A DNA stretch of 64,000 nucleotides, taken from CAZMCC01 sp964564695 (lineage in GTDB: Bacteria; Planctomycetota; Phycisphaerae; Phycisphaerales; UBA1924). The stretch lies in contig CAZMCC010000001.1 in assembly GCA_964564695.1 (NCBI GenBank), forward strand, positions 1 to 64,000, given 5' to 3'. The position numbers were made by a program, and so were the translations under genes. Shown piece after piece: positions 8,724 through 18,177 of the stretch; position 1 is the stretch's first letter; each line of letters starts with the position of its first letter. The notes beneath the pieces are model-generated. The model saw only the letters and a program-made list of their open reading frames with translations, searched no databases and was not told the DNA's origin.

Positions 8724-10982
8724 TCAATCGACGTGCACGAACCAGTCGTTGATGAACTCGCCGACGTCGGTGGAGTTGATGATGCCGTTGGCGTCCCAAT
8801 CCGACGTGGGGAGGAGCTCGAACCAGGCGTTGATCATGTCGCTGACGTCGGTGGAGTTGACGATGTTGTTGCGGTTGAAGTCGGCGATGCGGACGCGGGG
8901 CATGAGGGCGATGGCGACGTTGTAGGCCTGGTCGGTTCCGACGCCGCCCTGGGTGGAGGGGTCGATGAACTTCCCGTTGCTGTCGGTGTCGTAGACGATC
9001 TTGGCCCGCACCAAGAGCGTGCCGAGGCTCATGGCGGTGTCGGGGGCGAGGGAGGCGAGGTCGGCGCCGGGGGTGGAGGGGCCGAGGATGTTGCCCGACC
9101 ACACGCCGCCGGAGTCGACGGAGTCGCCGTCGGCGACGCCGAGGAACTGGACCTGGTAGTTGCGGAGCGAGTTGGCGCCGGCCACCACATCGCCGACGCG
9201 CATCAGCAGCTCGAGTCGGTAACCGCCCGACTTGGGCTCGTAGTTGGCGCGGATCAGCGCGGCGGTGAGCTCGGTCGCGAGCGTGGTGTTGAGCTCGACA
9301 CCCGCGACAAAGTACAGGTTGCCGGCACTGTCCATCGCCGGGGCCGAGATGGCGGGGCCATAGTCGAAGCCGGGGTAGACCTGGCTGAACATGGCGATGC
9401 GCCCGATGGGCTCGGCGTCGAGGGCGCCGTCGCCTTCGCCGGCGTCACCGGTGCCGGGGCGCCCGTCGGCGCCGAAGTCGCCGAGGATGGCCTTGCTCGA
9501 GGCGTCGGCGGAGCCGGCGGCGTCGCCGGAGTGAGCGGCGATCGACCACGTGACATCCTGCGTCACCGAATCGACGCGCGCGACGGCGAGGTACGTGGGT
9601 TCGGGCTGGGGGTTCTGCGCGGCGGCGCCCAGGGGGGTGACCGCGCCGGCGATGAGCAGGTCACCGTTGTCGAGGACGCGGAGTGCGATCTGACCGTTGC
9701 CGCCGCGGAAGCTGACCTGGCTGCCGTAGCTCGTGAACTCGTGACCGGAGAGGGCGCCGAAGGCGGCGCCGGGGTCAAAGCCGTCGATGGGATCGACGAG
9801 CGAGCCGGGGGCGGTGGGGAGGGTGAGCGCGAGGGCGGAATCGGCGGAGCCGTCGGTGTTCACACCCCAGACGGTGACGGCGCGGGTGGACGTGCCGGCG
9901 TCGGTGCGGAGCAGGACGGCCGCGGTGCCGGTGTCGTTCTTGCCATTGTGGACGGGCGAGAAGTTGGCGGTGGTGTAGGAGGCGTTGCCGCGGGCCGTGC
10001 CGACACCGCCGGGGAGGAAGGCGGTGGTGGTGGCTGTCGCGACACCGGCGGTCTGCTCGAAGTTGATGTTGGAGGCGAAGGAGAGGCCGAAGGCGACGGG
10101 ACGGCTCGCGATCGACGCGGGCACGGCGTTGGGGGTGGTCAGCGACGTGGGCGTGTCGATGAGACGGTTGGTCGCGGGGGCGTCGTTGGCGCCGGACTGC
10201 TGGAAGCGGTTCACCTTTGTCGTGTCGCGCGAGAGGGGGCGGACGCGGACGAAGTTATGGTTCGTGACGCGGCTGCCCGAGAGCACGCCGAAGCCGTCGA
10301 TGAGCGTGTGCGTGTTGCCTGCGGCGTCGACGGAGCCCAGGCCCAGCGACGCGGTCGCGGTGTTGCCGGTTGAGCTCGTGAGCTTGTTGCTCAGGGCGTT
10401 GACGCGCGTGACGTAGAGGCGGTTGGGCTCGCGGAACGTGAAGTTGACGACCGAGCTGATGATGTTCTGCTCGTCGTCGCCGTTGCCGAGCACGGCGTCG
10501 GGGCCGCCGCCAAACTCCATGAACGCGGCGCCGAACTGGTACGAGATGCGCCCTGCGGTGCTGACGGCGCCGTAGCGGCCCGACCCGTCGTCGACGGGGG
10601 GCGTGTTGACGCTGTCGGCGATTCCCTGGCCGGGGGCGTGCCAGCCGAGGTAGCTGGCGCGTGCGAACGGGCCGTAGGTGAGGTCGCTGGACGCGGCCTG
10701 GGCGCCGATGAGGTGGTTGAAGAACGGCGACGAGTTGGCCTTGGAGGACTTGGCGAGCGGGGCGATGGCGAAGAGGTTGCCCCAGGAGCTGGAGATCGGG
10801 GTGAGGTCGACGATGTAGGCGTTGAGCTGTTCGCTGGGGACGGCGGTGCGATAGGCGTCGAGGGCGTCGCCCGGGAGGCCGCCGGTGGGGGCGACCGAGT
10901 CCTGCGCGCCGGCGGGGGCCGCCCCCCCCAGTGCGAGCGCGAGGCCGGCGAACCCGATCAAAGCCCGATTCATACCGCGCAT
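8724..10982 (-). CDS. Large secreted protein with C-terminal dockerin-type repeat pair
   Basis: The product has 752 residues: a signal peptide (about 1-26, ending AGAQ), a long Ser/Thr/Gly/Ala-rich exoprotein body with no catalytic motif I recognise, and two EF-hand-like repeats at the C-terminus. These are DFNRNNIVNSTDVSDMINAW and DWDANGIINSTDVGEFINDW, each with Asp/Asn at calcium-loop positions. Such repeat pairs close many secreted proteins of Phycisphaerae and are annotated as dockerin-type. I infer cell-surface or matrix anchoring. The body has repeated phrases on dates, gains and averages typical of beta-propeller or autotransporter-like passengers, but I cannot assign a fold. GGGAGG lies about 8 bases before the start. 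It follows the secretion-system genes on the same strand and may be one of their substrates. Confidence 0.85.
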   Translation of the reverse strand: MRGMNRALIGFAGLALALGGAAPAGAQDSVAPTGGLPGDALDAYRTAVPSEQLNAYIVDLTPISSSWGNLFAIAPLAKSSKANSSPFFNHLIGAQAASSDLTYGPFARASYLGWHAPGQGIADSVNTPPVDDGSGRYGAVSTAGRISYQFGAAFMEFGGGPDAVLGNGDDEQNIISSVVNFTFREPNRLYVTRVNALSNKLTSSTGNTATASLGLGSVDAAGNTHTLIDGFGVLSGSRVTNHNFVRVRPLSRDTTKVNRFQQSGANDAPATNRLIDTPTSLTTPNAVPASIASRPVAFGLSFASNINFEQTAGVATATTTAFLPGGVGTARGNASYTTANFSPVHNGKNDTGTAAVLLRTDAGTSTRAVTVWGVNTDGSADSALALTLPTAPGSLVDPIDGFDPGAAFGALSGHEFTSYGSQVSFRGGNGQIALRVLDNGDLLIAGAVTPLGAAAQNPQPEPTYLAVARVDSVTQDVTWSIAAHSGDAAGSADASSKAILGDFGADGRPGTGDAGEGDGALDAEPIGRIAMFSQVYPGFDYGPAISAPAMDSAGNLYFVAGVELNTTLATELTAALIRANYEPKSGGYRLELLMRVGDVVAGANSLRNYQVQFLGVADGDSVDSGGVWSGNILGPSTPGADLASLAPDTAMSLGTLLVRAKIVYDTDSNGKFIDPSTQGGVGTDQAYNVAIALMPRVRIADFNRNNIVNSTDVSDMINAWFELLPTSDWDANGIINSTDVGEFINDWFVHVD

Positions 10983-11070
10983 GCGAAGGCCTCCCGCGAA
11001 CGCATCGAAAGCTCAGGGGCGGACGCCCAGCGGCCGCGCTCGACCGGAGCAAAGCGTCAGGAAGTCTACA

Positions 11071-11787
11071 TCATGGACGCCCGGGGGCGACCTCGACGCC
11101 GGGGACTTGGGGCGGGTTGACGGGGGGCAGGCCGACCGGCGGGCGCTTGGCGAGGGTCTCAGACACCAATAACTGCTGGCGGAGGAGCCACTGCCGGCTT
11201 TCGGCGTCGCGCTCGATGAGCAGGGCGCGCCGGAGGCGGTCGGCGGTGGCTTCGGTGGGCTGGCCGCGCCGGACGTCCCACTGGATCGAGTGGCGGAGGG
11301 CGGGGAGGTAGTTGGGGTCGCGCTCCAGTGCGCGGTTGAACTGCTTGGATGCGTCCTCGCCGTAGCCGAGGCGCCACCAGATGACGCCGATGTTGTACGG
11401 GAAACGGGGGTCGGTGGAAGAGAGCTCGGCGGCGCGCTCGAACGCGGCGACGGCTTCGAGGTTCTGGTCGCGCTCCATGAGGAGCATGCCGAGGTTGTTC
11501 CAGGCGGCGGGGAACTCGCTGTACTCGGTGAGGGCGGCGCGATTGAGGCGGATGGCCTCCTCGATGTGGCCGGCGTCCTGGGCCTGGTTCGCCTGACCGG
11601 CGAGTTCGTTGGCGCGGGCGATGCGGTCACGGGCCGCGGTGGCGGGCTGATCGGAGGTCACGGCGCCGGGCTTGGCCTTGTTCTTCGATTCGCAGGCGCC
11701 CAGGGCGCCGACGAGCGCGGCGCACAGGGCCGCGGCGGTGAGCACGGACGCTGCGGAGCGTGTGGATCGGGCGACGACGGTGTTCAC
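11071..11787 (-). CDS. TPR repeat lipoprotein of the secretion cluster
   Basis: This 238-residue protein has an N-terminal lipoprotein signal with the lipobox LGAC (Cys near residue 32). Three to four TPR units follow (AAWNNLGMLLMERDQNLEAVAAFERA and the FPYNIGVIWWRLGYGEDASKQF region), then a Pro-rich tail. It starts at GTG 11787, six bases after the stop of the GspM/PilO-like gene, so it belongs to that operon. TPR lipoproteins such as PilF/PilW act as pilotins for secretin assembly. A similar role here is reasonable but inferred from context. No enzymatic motif is present. Confidence 0.8.
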   Translation of the reverse strand: MNTVVARSTRSAASVLTAAALCAALVGALGACESKNKAKPGAVTSDQPATAARDRIARANELAGQANQAQDAGHIEEAIRLNRAALTEYSEFPAAWNNLGMLLMERDQNLEAVAAFERAAELSSTDPRFPYNIGVIWWRLGYGEDASKQFNRALERDPNYLPALRHSIQWDVRRGQPTEATADRLRRALLIERDAESRQWLLRQQLLVSETLAKRPPVGLPPVNPPQVPGVEVAPGRP

Positions 11788-11793
11788 GGTGCT

Positions 11794-12432
11794 TCAGCTC
11801 CCTCGCTCGTCGCGCTCGATGCGCGAGAATCTGGCGTCGAGTTCCCAATCGGCCTCGCCGGGCCCGGCGGGCTTGTCGGTGGGCCCGGTACGCAGGGCCT
11901 TGATCTTGATGCTGGTGGGCATCAAGCCCTGAACCACGCTCCCGTCGCAGGCCCGGGTGAGCCATGCGACGAGCGGGGCGATTTCGATGGATCGCAGTGC
12001 GCCCGACGCTGGCGGCGCGGCCTTGGGCGTGTACACCTTGCGGGCGATGTTCTTCGTGCCGGCAACCGACCCCGAGGTCTGCTCGACACGCATCTCGTTC
12101 TCGAGGCCGACTTCCTTGCCGAGCTCCTCGAGCTTGGAGGCGACCCGGGGGTCGGGCTCGAAGACGAGCCGGGCTTCCTTCTCCTCGATCGCGGTGATGC
12201 TGGCGTCGAGGTCCTTGATGGTCCGGGTCTGCTGCTGCTGGAACGCGATGGCGCCGCGGGCCGCCGAGAGCGTGCGATAGGACAGCAGGGCGTAGATCCC
12301 CGCCGCCGCGAGCAGCAGCGCCGCGAACAGGACCAGCGTTCGCGGGCGGTTGCGCCGCTCGGCGCCGGCGGCGGCGAGCACGAGCGACATGGCCGCGTCG
12401 GCGCGCGAACTGGGGGGGAGGGGGCCGGTCAT
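11794..12432 (-). CDS. GspM/PilO-like inner membrane assembly protein
   Basis: The protein has about 212 residues: a short cytoplasmic N-terminus, one transmembrane helix (about 30-48, TLVLFAALLLAAAGIYALLS), a coiled-coil stretch (FQQQQTRTIKDLDASITAIE) and a small alpha/beta periplasmic domain. This is the plan of GspM and PilO, which link the cytoplasmic platform to the pseudopilus. Sequence similarity to named families is too weak to separate the two. The start at 12432 is fixed by an ATGA overlap with the stop of the upstream GspL/PilM-like gene. A longer frame starting at 12477 would lie inside that gene and lacks the coupling. Confidence 0.72.
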   Translation of the reverse strand: MTGPLPPSSRADAAMSLVLAAAGAERRNRPRTLVLFAALLLAAAGIYALLSYRTLSAARGAIAFQQQQTRTIKDLDASITAIEEKEARLVFEPDPRVASKLEELGKEVGLENEMRVEQTSGSVAGTKNIARKVYTPKAAPPASGALRSIEIAPLVAWLTRACDGSVVQGLMPTSIKIKALRTGPTDKPAGPGEADWELDARFSRIERDERGS

Positions 12433-14162
12433 TGCGTCGTCCCCCTGCCGGGTCGGCTCGACGAACTCGTGGGCCATTTGCCGGTGAGCGTCCAGATGCG
12501 CATGCCCCCGGTCGCACCGGCGGTGCCGCCGCTCGAGCCCGTCCAGGTGAGCTGTCCCGGCAACGAGTTGAGGTGGTCGGTGATCTGCGGGCCGGTGGTG
12601 GCGTTGGGGACCCGCAGGGTCACGGTGGCGGTGATGTTGGAGAGGTCGATGACCGAGATCTTGGCGCCGGGAACGGCGCCCAGCGCGGCGAACACCCGCT
12701 GCAGCTCCTGCACGAGGGGCACTTCCGCGGGGACACGGTCAGACCGGGTGTGGAGCTCGTTGATGTGTCCGCGGATGCGCCCGACGGGGTCGGGGTGCGA
12801 CGCGAGCCCCGGGATCTTGGCCTCGAGCGCCTTGAGTGCCTCCGTGCGGCTTGCGCGGAGCGTGTCGAGCTCGCCCTGGGATTCGCCCGCGGCGGCACGC
12901 ATCTTCCAGCCCAGCGCGACGACGACGAGGGCGACCGCCGTGACGGCCCCGGCCATCCAGCGGTAGTACGAGCGGTGCGTGCGCCCGGGGCGCTGCGAGA
13001 GGTCCACCAGCGCGCGCTGCCCGTCGTCGACCGCGGCGGCTTCGTCCTGCCACGGGACGCTCGTGCGGGCCCGCGCGAGGGTCAGGCCGACGGGGTCGTC
13101 GTCGGTGGCCGCGTCGACGAAGGCGCCCGGCCAGCGCTCGCCGATGGTCTGGGCGAAGGCGCGTCCGGCCCCGCCTGTGCCGCCCGCGGCGGCCGGGCCG
13201 ACGTAGACGATGCGCTCGGGGTTCACGCCAAGCTGGGCGCTCCAACCGAGCCAGTCGACGCAGAGGCGGGAGGCCTCGGCGTCGGAGCACTCGACCGCGG
13301 CGAGCGGGCTTTCGGCGCCCGGGCCGGCGGGGTCGTCGAGTTCGAGCAGCGACGCGACGGCGCCGCCGACCTCGACGCGACGCAGCAGCATCGACCCGCA
13401 CGCGAGCATGCGCCCGGAGCGAGTCCAGCACCACAGCAGGCGCCCGATCGGGTCGATCAGCACGACGGCGGTGGTCGAGGTGGACTCGCCGACGAAGCGG
13501 CCGGAGGACGGGGACTCAGCGGGCGTCGCGCTCGGGTCCCACGCGCGGGCGGCGGCGTGCCAGAGGCTGGTCACGCTGTCGACGGCGATCGTCGCCCCGT
13601 CGAGAACGTCGAGCACGACGCGAACCGCGGCGTCCGGGACGCTCATGACCGCCAGTCGCTGGCGGATGGGTTCGGGAGCGGCCGAGGCGGCGCCGCGCGA
13701 GAGGAGGCTGCGGCGGGGGGCCGCGGCCTCGGCGCTGGGAGCGGCGGCGGCCTGCACGGAACGCTCGGTCCCGGCGCCCTCGGCGGCGGCGAACATGACC
13801 GCGTCGCCGGAGCCGGTTGTGCCGTCGGAGTCGCCGCGCGAGCCCCCCTGAAGGAGGGCGGCGGCGACGACGTTGGCATCGGCACTGGGCGTTCCGAGCC
13901 ACAGGCAGAACGCCCCGTCGCCGTCGACCACGAGCGTTTCGAGGACGCGGGCGCGCCGGATGCCCAACTGCTGCACGATCCAGGCGCCCACCGCGCGGGC
14001 CCGATCGAGCGCGACGCCCGAGGGATCGCTGTCTGCGGCGGGGCCATCGCCGGACGAGACCGAGGCTCGCCATTCGGCGTTCCAGCCGTCACCCAGCAGC
14101 CGTGCGCGGCTGATCAGCAACCCACCGGCTTCGCGTTCCAGATACCCGACCACGCCGCTCAA
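12429..14162 (-). CDS. GspL-like (PilM-PilN-like fusion) assembly platform protein
   Basis: The product has 577 residues. The N-terminal half (about 1-370) has the layout of the actin-like cytoplasmic domain of GspL/PilM. It is followed by a single transmembrane helix near 400-418 (GAVTAVALVVVALGWK), a coiled coil (LDTLRASRTEALKALEAK), and a periplasmic ferredoxin-like PilN/GspL segment (VPLVQELQRVFAALGAVPGA, ITATVTLRVP). GspL recruits the ATPase GspE to the inner membrane. The start is TTG at 14162, in a TTGA overlap with the preceding stop; a GTG three codons later is possible. The N-terminal half is rich in Ala/Ser-Pro linkers and diverged, so the name rests on domain order and operon position. 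Confidence 0.7.
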   Translation of the reverse strand: MSGVVGYLEREAGGLLISRARLLGDGWNAEWRASVSSGDGPAADSDPSGVALDRARAVGAWIVQQLGIRRARVLETLVVDGDGAFCLWLGTPSADANVVAAALLQGGSRGDSDGTTGSGDAVMFAAAEGAGTERSVQAAAAPSAEAAAPRRSLLSRGAASAAPEPIRQRLAVMSVPDAAVRVVLDVLDGATIAVDSVTSLWHAAARAWDPSATPAESPSSGRFVGESTSTTAVVLIDPIGRLLWCWTRSGRMLACGSMLLRRVEVGGAVASLLELDDPAGPGAESPLAAVECSDAEASRLCVDWLGWSAQLGVNPERIVYVGPAAAGGTGGAGRAFAQTIGERWPGAFVDAATDDDPVGLTLARARTSVPWQDEAAAVDDGQRALVDLSQRPGRTHRSYYRWMAGAVTAVALVVVALGWKMRAAAGESQGELDTLRASRTEALKALEAKIPGLASHPDPVGRIRGHINELHTRSDRVPAEVPLVQELQRVFAALGAVPGAKISVIDLSNITATVTLRVPNATTGPQITDHLNSLPGQLTWTGSSGGTAGATGGMRIWTLTGKWPTSSSSRPGRGTTQ

Positions 14163-15076
14163 ACCTGGTTCCCCGCTTTCTTCTCTTCAGCCTTGCCCTT
14201 GTTGGGCACGGTCGGGCGAGTGGGGGGGGGGCGTGGTGGCGTTGTCACGGGGGTGGAGCCGCGCGGAATCGTGGGCTTGACGATGGCCGGGTTCGGTGTC
14301 GTCGGCCGGGTGGGGCTGTTGCGCGGCGGGTTGGCGATCGGGGGTTCGTCGATCGCGCCGCCGTTGCGATCGATATCGACGAGGCGTTTGACTTCGGCCA
14401 TCCGCTTCATGTCGACGTCGGTGGCGTTGGCGTCGTTCTCGCGGGGGTCGGCGTGTTCGGGGTTGGCGGCGCCCCGGCCGTTTGCGCCGAGGCGCTTGGC
14501 GTGGCCGGACTTGGGGGAGGGGGCGTCCATCGACCAGTCGAGGACGCGTTCGGCCATGGAGATGACGTGCTCCACCCCGTGAGCGTCGTCGAGGACGATG
14601 CGATCGGGGGCGACTTCGCGGACGGTCTTGCCGTCAACGGTTTCGCCGACGGCGATGATGTGCTGCTGGCCGTCGAGGGCGACCATGGCGAGGGTGCGCC
14701 GGGGGCCGACGATGGGGCCGAGGTATCGGAGTTCCGGGCCGCCGGTGCTCGTGGCGGGGTCCGGTTCGGCCTCGGCCTCGTCGCCGACGATTTGGCTGGT
14801 GTCGCCCTTGGGCGGCTCGTCTTCCGGGAGGGCCGGGGGTCGGGCCTCGGGGCCGGCCTCGGCGAGCACCCGTCCCCATAGCTCGGTATCGATGGGGGTG
14901 GGGACGCTGGTGGGGGGCTGCACACCGGGGGTGGGGGCGACCGGTTCGCCGGCGGGAGCCACGCTGAGCTTGGGGAACGGGACAAGGAGGACGGCGGCGC
15001 CGGCGACGGCCAGCCCGGCCGCGGCGATCCGCGCACGTCCAGCCGCCTTGCGAGCCTGATCTCTGTGCATGCCCAT
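14159..15076 (-). CDS. GspC/PilP-like protein with HR-type domain
   Basis: The protein has about 305 residues, with one N-terminal transmembrane helix (about 17-34, AGLAVAGAAVLLVPF), a Pro-rich linker, and a small beta domain around 116-170 (LRYLGPIVGPRRTLAMVALD to VGETVDGKTVREVAPDRIVL). That domain resembles the homology region of GspC and PilP, which binds the secretin. A long disordered Pro/Thr/Arg-rich tail follows. The start at 15076 has GGAGA seven bases upstream and leaves 98 bases after the GspK-like stop. It overlaps the next gene by a TTGA junction. The assignment rests on domain plan and position. Confidence 0.7.
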   Translation of the reverse strand: MGMHRDQARKAAGRARIAAAGLAVAGAAVLLVPFPKLSVAPAGEPVAPTPGVQPPTSVPTPIDTELWGRVLAEAGPEARPPALPEDEPPKGDTSQIVGDEAEAEPDPATSTGGPELRYLGPIVGPRRTLAMVALDGQQHIIAVGETVDGKTVREVAPDRIVLDDAHGVEHVISMAERVLDWSMDAPSPKSGHAKRLGANGRGAANPEHADPRENDANATDVDMKRMAEVKRLVDIDRNGGAIDEPPIANPPRNSPTRPTTPNPAIVKPTIPRGSTPVTTPPRPPPTRPTVPNKGKAEEKKAGNQV

Positions 15077-15174
15077 GCGTCGGTCTCCGGTGGCGCGACT
15101 TTGCGCGCCGCAGGCCAAGGGTACGCCGGCGTCAGCGGGTCATTCGCCGCCGCTCGGCGTGGCGCTCGCTGGTT

Positions 15175-16077
15175 TCAGGGGCCCACGTCAACGGGGATGC
15201 GTTCCCATTCGAGGAGCGAGGTCGTTCCGCCCCCGGCGAGTCCGGCCCCACGGGGCGCCTGCTCGAGGAGGCCGGTCCAGCGCCCCTCGTCGGACTCGGC
15301 AACGACCCGCCAGAGTGTGGGGGAGGTGGTGAGAAGCTGGGCGATGACGGCGCGGGCCCGCGGCTGGACCGAGGCCTGGTCGCAGATCCTGGTGAGGTCG
15401 GTAGGGCTGAGCTGCCCGTCTTCGCGCTCAGTGATGATGTCTCCCGCAACCATGGTGCTGGCCTCACCGCCGCCGGCCGCCGCGACGATCGTCACGAGCA
15501 CATCGAAGTCGGCGGTCAGGGCGCTGACGGCGAGCGGCCCGGCGTCTCTCAGCTTCGGCCGTTCGTACTCGGGGAGATCGTTTTTATCGTCGCGGGAGGG
15601 GCGGTCGACGTGCGCCGGCCGGCGCGGGTCATTGTCGATGGGCTCACCCAGCGACTGCGCGATGGCCTGGGCGGCCATGCGGGCGGCTTCGAAGGCGGAC
15701 CCGGATCCGGTGGGGCGGCGGAGGAGCGAGCCCTGGCCGTCCTCCATCCAGACGCGCACCCCGCGCCCGTTGGGGAGCAGGAGCTCGAAGGCGAGCCCGC
15801 CGTCGAGGAGGCGCTCGCCGACGTTGCCGCCGGTGGTGAGGAGCCACTGGTCGATCATTTCCTTGATGCCCAGGCGGGCGTGGTGCTCGTGGTAGCCGTC
15901 GATGCGGCGCTCGACGGCGAGGTGGGCGTTGGCGTGGCGCTCGAGCATGACCAGGGAGGCGATGGTCGCGACCATCGCCAGGAGCACGACGATGGGGAGG
16001 GCGAACCCCCCCCGGCGGCGAGCGCCGGCGGCGCGTGGGGCGAGCCGTGCGAGCGTGCGTGGGTGTCGGAGGCTCAT
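15175..16077 (-). CDS. GspK-like minor pseudopilin
   Basis: The protein has 300 residues. After a basic leader (RRRG), a pseudopilin-type hydrophobic helix follows (FALPIVVLLAMVATIASLVM, residues 25-44), then a large periplasmic domain. Large size and a leader lacking the usual Glu at +5 are hallmarks of GspK, the tip subunit of the type II pseudopilus. The body contains ERRIDGYHEHHARLGIKEMI and a LTRICDQA region compatible with the GspK helical insertion. The start at 16077 is set by an ATGA overlap with the GspJ-like stop. The frame extends 117 codons further upstream, but that region is Arg/Pro-rich and lies inside the previous gene. Confidence 0.78.
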   Translation of the reverse strand: MSLRHPRTLARLAPRAAGARRRGGFALPIVVLLAMVATIASLVMLERHANAHLAVERRIDGYHEHHARLGIKEMIDQWLLTTGGNVGERLLDGGLAFELLLPNGRGVRVWMEDGQGSLLRRPTGSGSAFEAARMAAQAIAQSLGEPIDNDPRRPAHVDRPSRDDKNDLPEYERPKLRDAGPLAVSALTADFDVLVTIVAAAGGGEASTMVAGDIITEREDGQLSPTDLTRICDQASVQPRARAVIAQLLTTSPTLWRVVAESDEGRWTGLLEQAPRGAGLAGGGTTSLLEWERIPVDVGP

Positions 16078-17477
16078 TGGGGGGGGGGGCGGGGCCTCTC
16101 GGGGGGCTTGTTCGGCATGCTGCCTTGATTGACGTTTGAGGGCATGCCCGAACGGGGGCGTCCGTTGCTGCGCCGGCGGCCGTCGTCGGGGGTGCTGTTG
16201 CTGTCGCGCCCGGTCTCGCCGGTTGGTGTGCGGGAGCGGTCGGTGACCGATCCGCCGGCGCCGAGGCCGGCGCCGAGGTTGGCGGCGACCGCGGGCTGGC
16301 CGGTGACCGAAGCGATGGAGCCGGGTTCGCCGGAGAGGCCCCAGCCGATCTCGAAGGTCCACTCGTGGCGGATGCCGCTGTTGGTGTGGATCTCGAGCTC
16401 GATATAGCCGGGGAGGTCGTCGGACCACACGGCGGAGTGCTCGCGGAGCCGCTCGGCGTCGTTGCCCTGGTTGGCGCCGCTCTTCTTGGTGTAGAGCGCG
16501 CGCCAGGTGGCGGAGGCGATGTTGCCCATGAGGCGGGTCTGGCCGACGCGCTGGCCGGAGGTGGGTTCGAGATCAAAGGGCGCGTCGACGACGGGGTAGA
16601 TCTGGCGCCACCAGAGCACCCAGCCGGGGTGCTGCTCGCGCCCGCCGGCTTCGACGCCGGGGTCGAACTTGAACTCGAAGGCGCCGCGCACGCCCTGGAC
16701 GAGCTCGGTGGTGACGCGGTCGTCGCTTTCACTCCGGGGCGAGGAGCCGTCCCTCGGCTCCCCGTTGGAGCGGTCAAGGTCGGCGTTGTCGGGGCCGCCG
16801 GCGGGGCCGCGCCGGGCGGAGAGGGAACGCCGGCGGTTGCGGTTGGAACGCAAGTCGTCGCCGGTGTCCGCTGCGCCGACGGCGGGGCGGGTGTCGTCGC
16901 CCGGGTTGGCGGGGTCGCGGGCGGCGGGGCCGTCGGTGGCGGGGTCGTCGGTGGTGGTGACGGCCACGTCGGCGCGGTCGCCATCGACGGGGTATCCGAA
17001 GTCGGCGAGTTCCTCGACGCTCATGCCACGCTCGACGCCGAAGACAAACAACGGGCGGGTTCGCAGCGCGACCTCAAGCCGCTGGGGGTGCATGAGTCCG
17101 GCGTTGTTCGACTCGGTGTCGGGCATCACCGGGGGGAGCGCGTCGTCGAGCTCCAGGAGGAGGCGGGGGCGCTCGGGTTCGCGGTCGTCGTCGGTCGGGG
17201 GCTCGGGGCGTTCTTCGCTGCGATCGCGCCCCATGCGGTTGCCCTCGGCGTTGCGTGGCGGGGGCGTGCTGTTCGACATCGCGAGCCCGCCCACGGCCTT
17301 GGTGATGGCCTCGTGCGCGAGCGCCTCGGAGAGCGAGTCGTCGAAGGCCTCCTGGCCGACCCTGTCGGCGGTCTCGAGCGACGAGAACACCGACACGGCA
17401 ACGAGCACGACCATCGACCCCAGCACGGCGGCGAGGGCGACTTCGATCAGCGTGAATCCGCGGCGTCCGGCGCTCAT
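16074..17477 (-). CDS. GspJ-like pseudopilin
   Basis: The 467-residue protein begins with a class III prepilin signal, MSAGRRG followed by FTLIEVALAAVLGSMVVLVA, with Gly at -1 and Glu at +5. It should be cleaved and methylated by GspO/PilD. It is roughly twice the size of ordinary GspJ. Most of the excess is a low-complexity Asp/Arg/Pro region (about 105-260) and a Gly/Ser/Arg-rich tail. A folded segment between them contains GVRGAFEFKFDPGVEAGGRE and PGYIELEIHTNSGIRHEWTF, as in minor pseudopilins. It overlaps both neighbours by ATGA junctions, so translation is probably coupled. Confidence 0.78.
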   Translation of the reverse strand: MSAGRRGFTLIEVALAAVLGSMVVLVAVSVFSSLETADRVGQEAFDDSLSEALAHEAITKAVGGLAMSNSTPPPRNAEGNRMGRDRSEERPEPPTDDDREPERPRLLLELDDALPPVMPDTESNNAGLMHPQRLEVALRTRPLFVFGVERGMSVEELADFGYPVDGDRADVAVTTTDDPATDGPAARDPANPGDDTRPAVGAADTGDDLRSNRNRRRSLSARRGPAGGPDNADLDRSNGEPRDGSSPRSESDDRVTTELVQGVRGAFEFKFDPGVEAGGREQHPGWVLWWRQIYPVVDAPFDLEPTSGQRVGQTRLMGNIASATWRALYTKKSGANQGNDAERLREHSAVWSDDLPGYIELEIHTNSGIRHEWTFEIGWGLSGEPGSIASVTGQPAVAANLGAGLGAGGSVTDRSRTPTGETGRDSNSTPDDGRRRSNGRPRSGMPSNVNQGSMPNKPPERPRPPPQ

Positions 17478-18142
17478 CGGCTGCTCCCTGAGGCTGAGGA
17501 TTGGCTCCCGCTTCCGCTCGAGCGCGAGCGACGACTGGGGCGGGGCAGCGCCTGGGCGGGGGTCGAGCCGCCGGTCATGCCGCCCGTGAAGGACTGGAGG
17601 AGGTCACGCAGGCCCTCGGAGCTGCTCAGGCCGCGGCGCATCGAGTCGGGGTTGCGGGTGATGGCGATGGGGTCCATCATTCGGGACATGACGGCGAGCT
17701 CGGCGCCCTGGGCGAGGGGCCCGCCGCCGGTGTCGACGGTGTCGTAGACGCGGACGGTGACGAGGCGGAAGCGGTCGGTGCGGAGGTCGGCGCCGCCGCC
17801 GCGGGACTCGCGGGGCTTGGTGCGCATCTCCATGTTCGTCTCATCGAGCTTGTAGCGGAAGGTGAACTGGCCGCCCGCGTAGTCGATGGGGGTGGTCGTG
17901 GGCGGCATCTTCTTTTTTTCGTCGAGGTACTGCAGCAGGAGCTTGTGCGCGATCTCGTTGGCGCCGACGATCCTGCGGTCCTCGTAGGAGAGCCGCATGA
18001 TGAGCGAGATGGAGCTCATGGCGGCGACGGTGACGATCGCGAGCAGGGCGACGGCGAGCACGACTTCGAGCAGCGTCATCCCGGCACGCCGGGTCGGGCC
18101 ACGGGCGATCCTCACCCGACGTGTCGACCTGAGATGGTGCAT
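17474..18142 (-). CDS. GspI-like pseudopilin
   Basis: The 222-residue protein has a long basic leader of 21 residues ending RRAG, then MTLLEVVLAVALLAIVTVAA, a class III prepilin motif with Met at +1 and Glu at +5. The size, position after GspG and position before GspJ fit GspI, a minor pseudopilin that nucleates the pseudopilus tip with J and K. The tail is Ser/Gly/Arg-rich and probably disordered. The ATG at 18142 is chosen because it gives a usual leader length and lies just 35 bases after the GspG stop; upstream in-frame codons fall inside that gene. Confidence 0.78.
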   Translation of the reverse strand: MHHLRSTRRVRIARGPTRRAGMTLLEVVLAVALLAIVTVAAMSSISLIMRLSYEDRRIVGANEIAHKLLLQYLDEKKKMPPTTTPIDYAGGQFTFRYKLDETNMEMRTKPRESRGGGADLRTDRFRLVTVRVYDTVDTGGGPLAQGAELAVMSRMMDPIAITRNPDSMRRGLSSSEGLRDLLQSFTGGMTGGSTPAQALPRPSRRSRSSGSGSQSSASGSSR

Positions 18143-18177
18143 CCGGTCCTCACTGGCGTGGAGTGCGACGGGCTCGC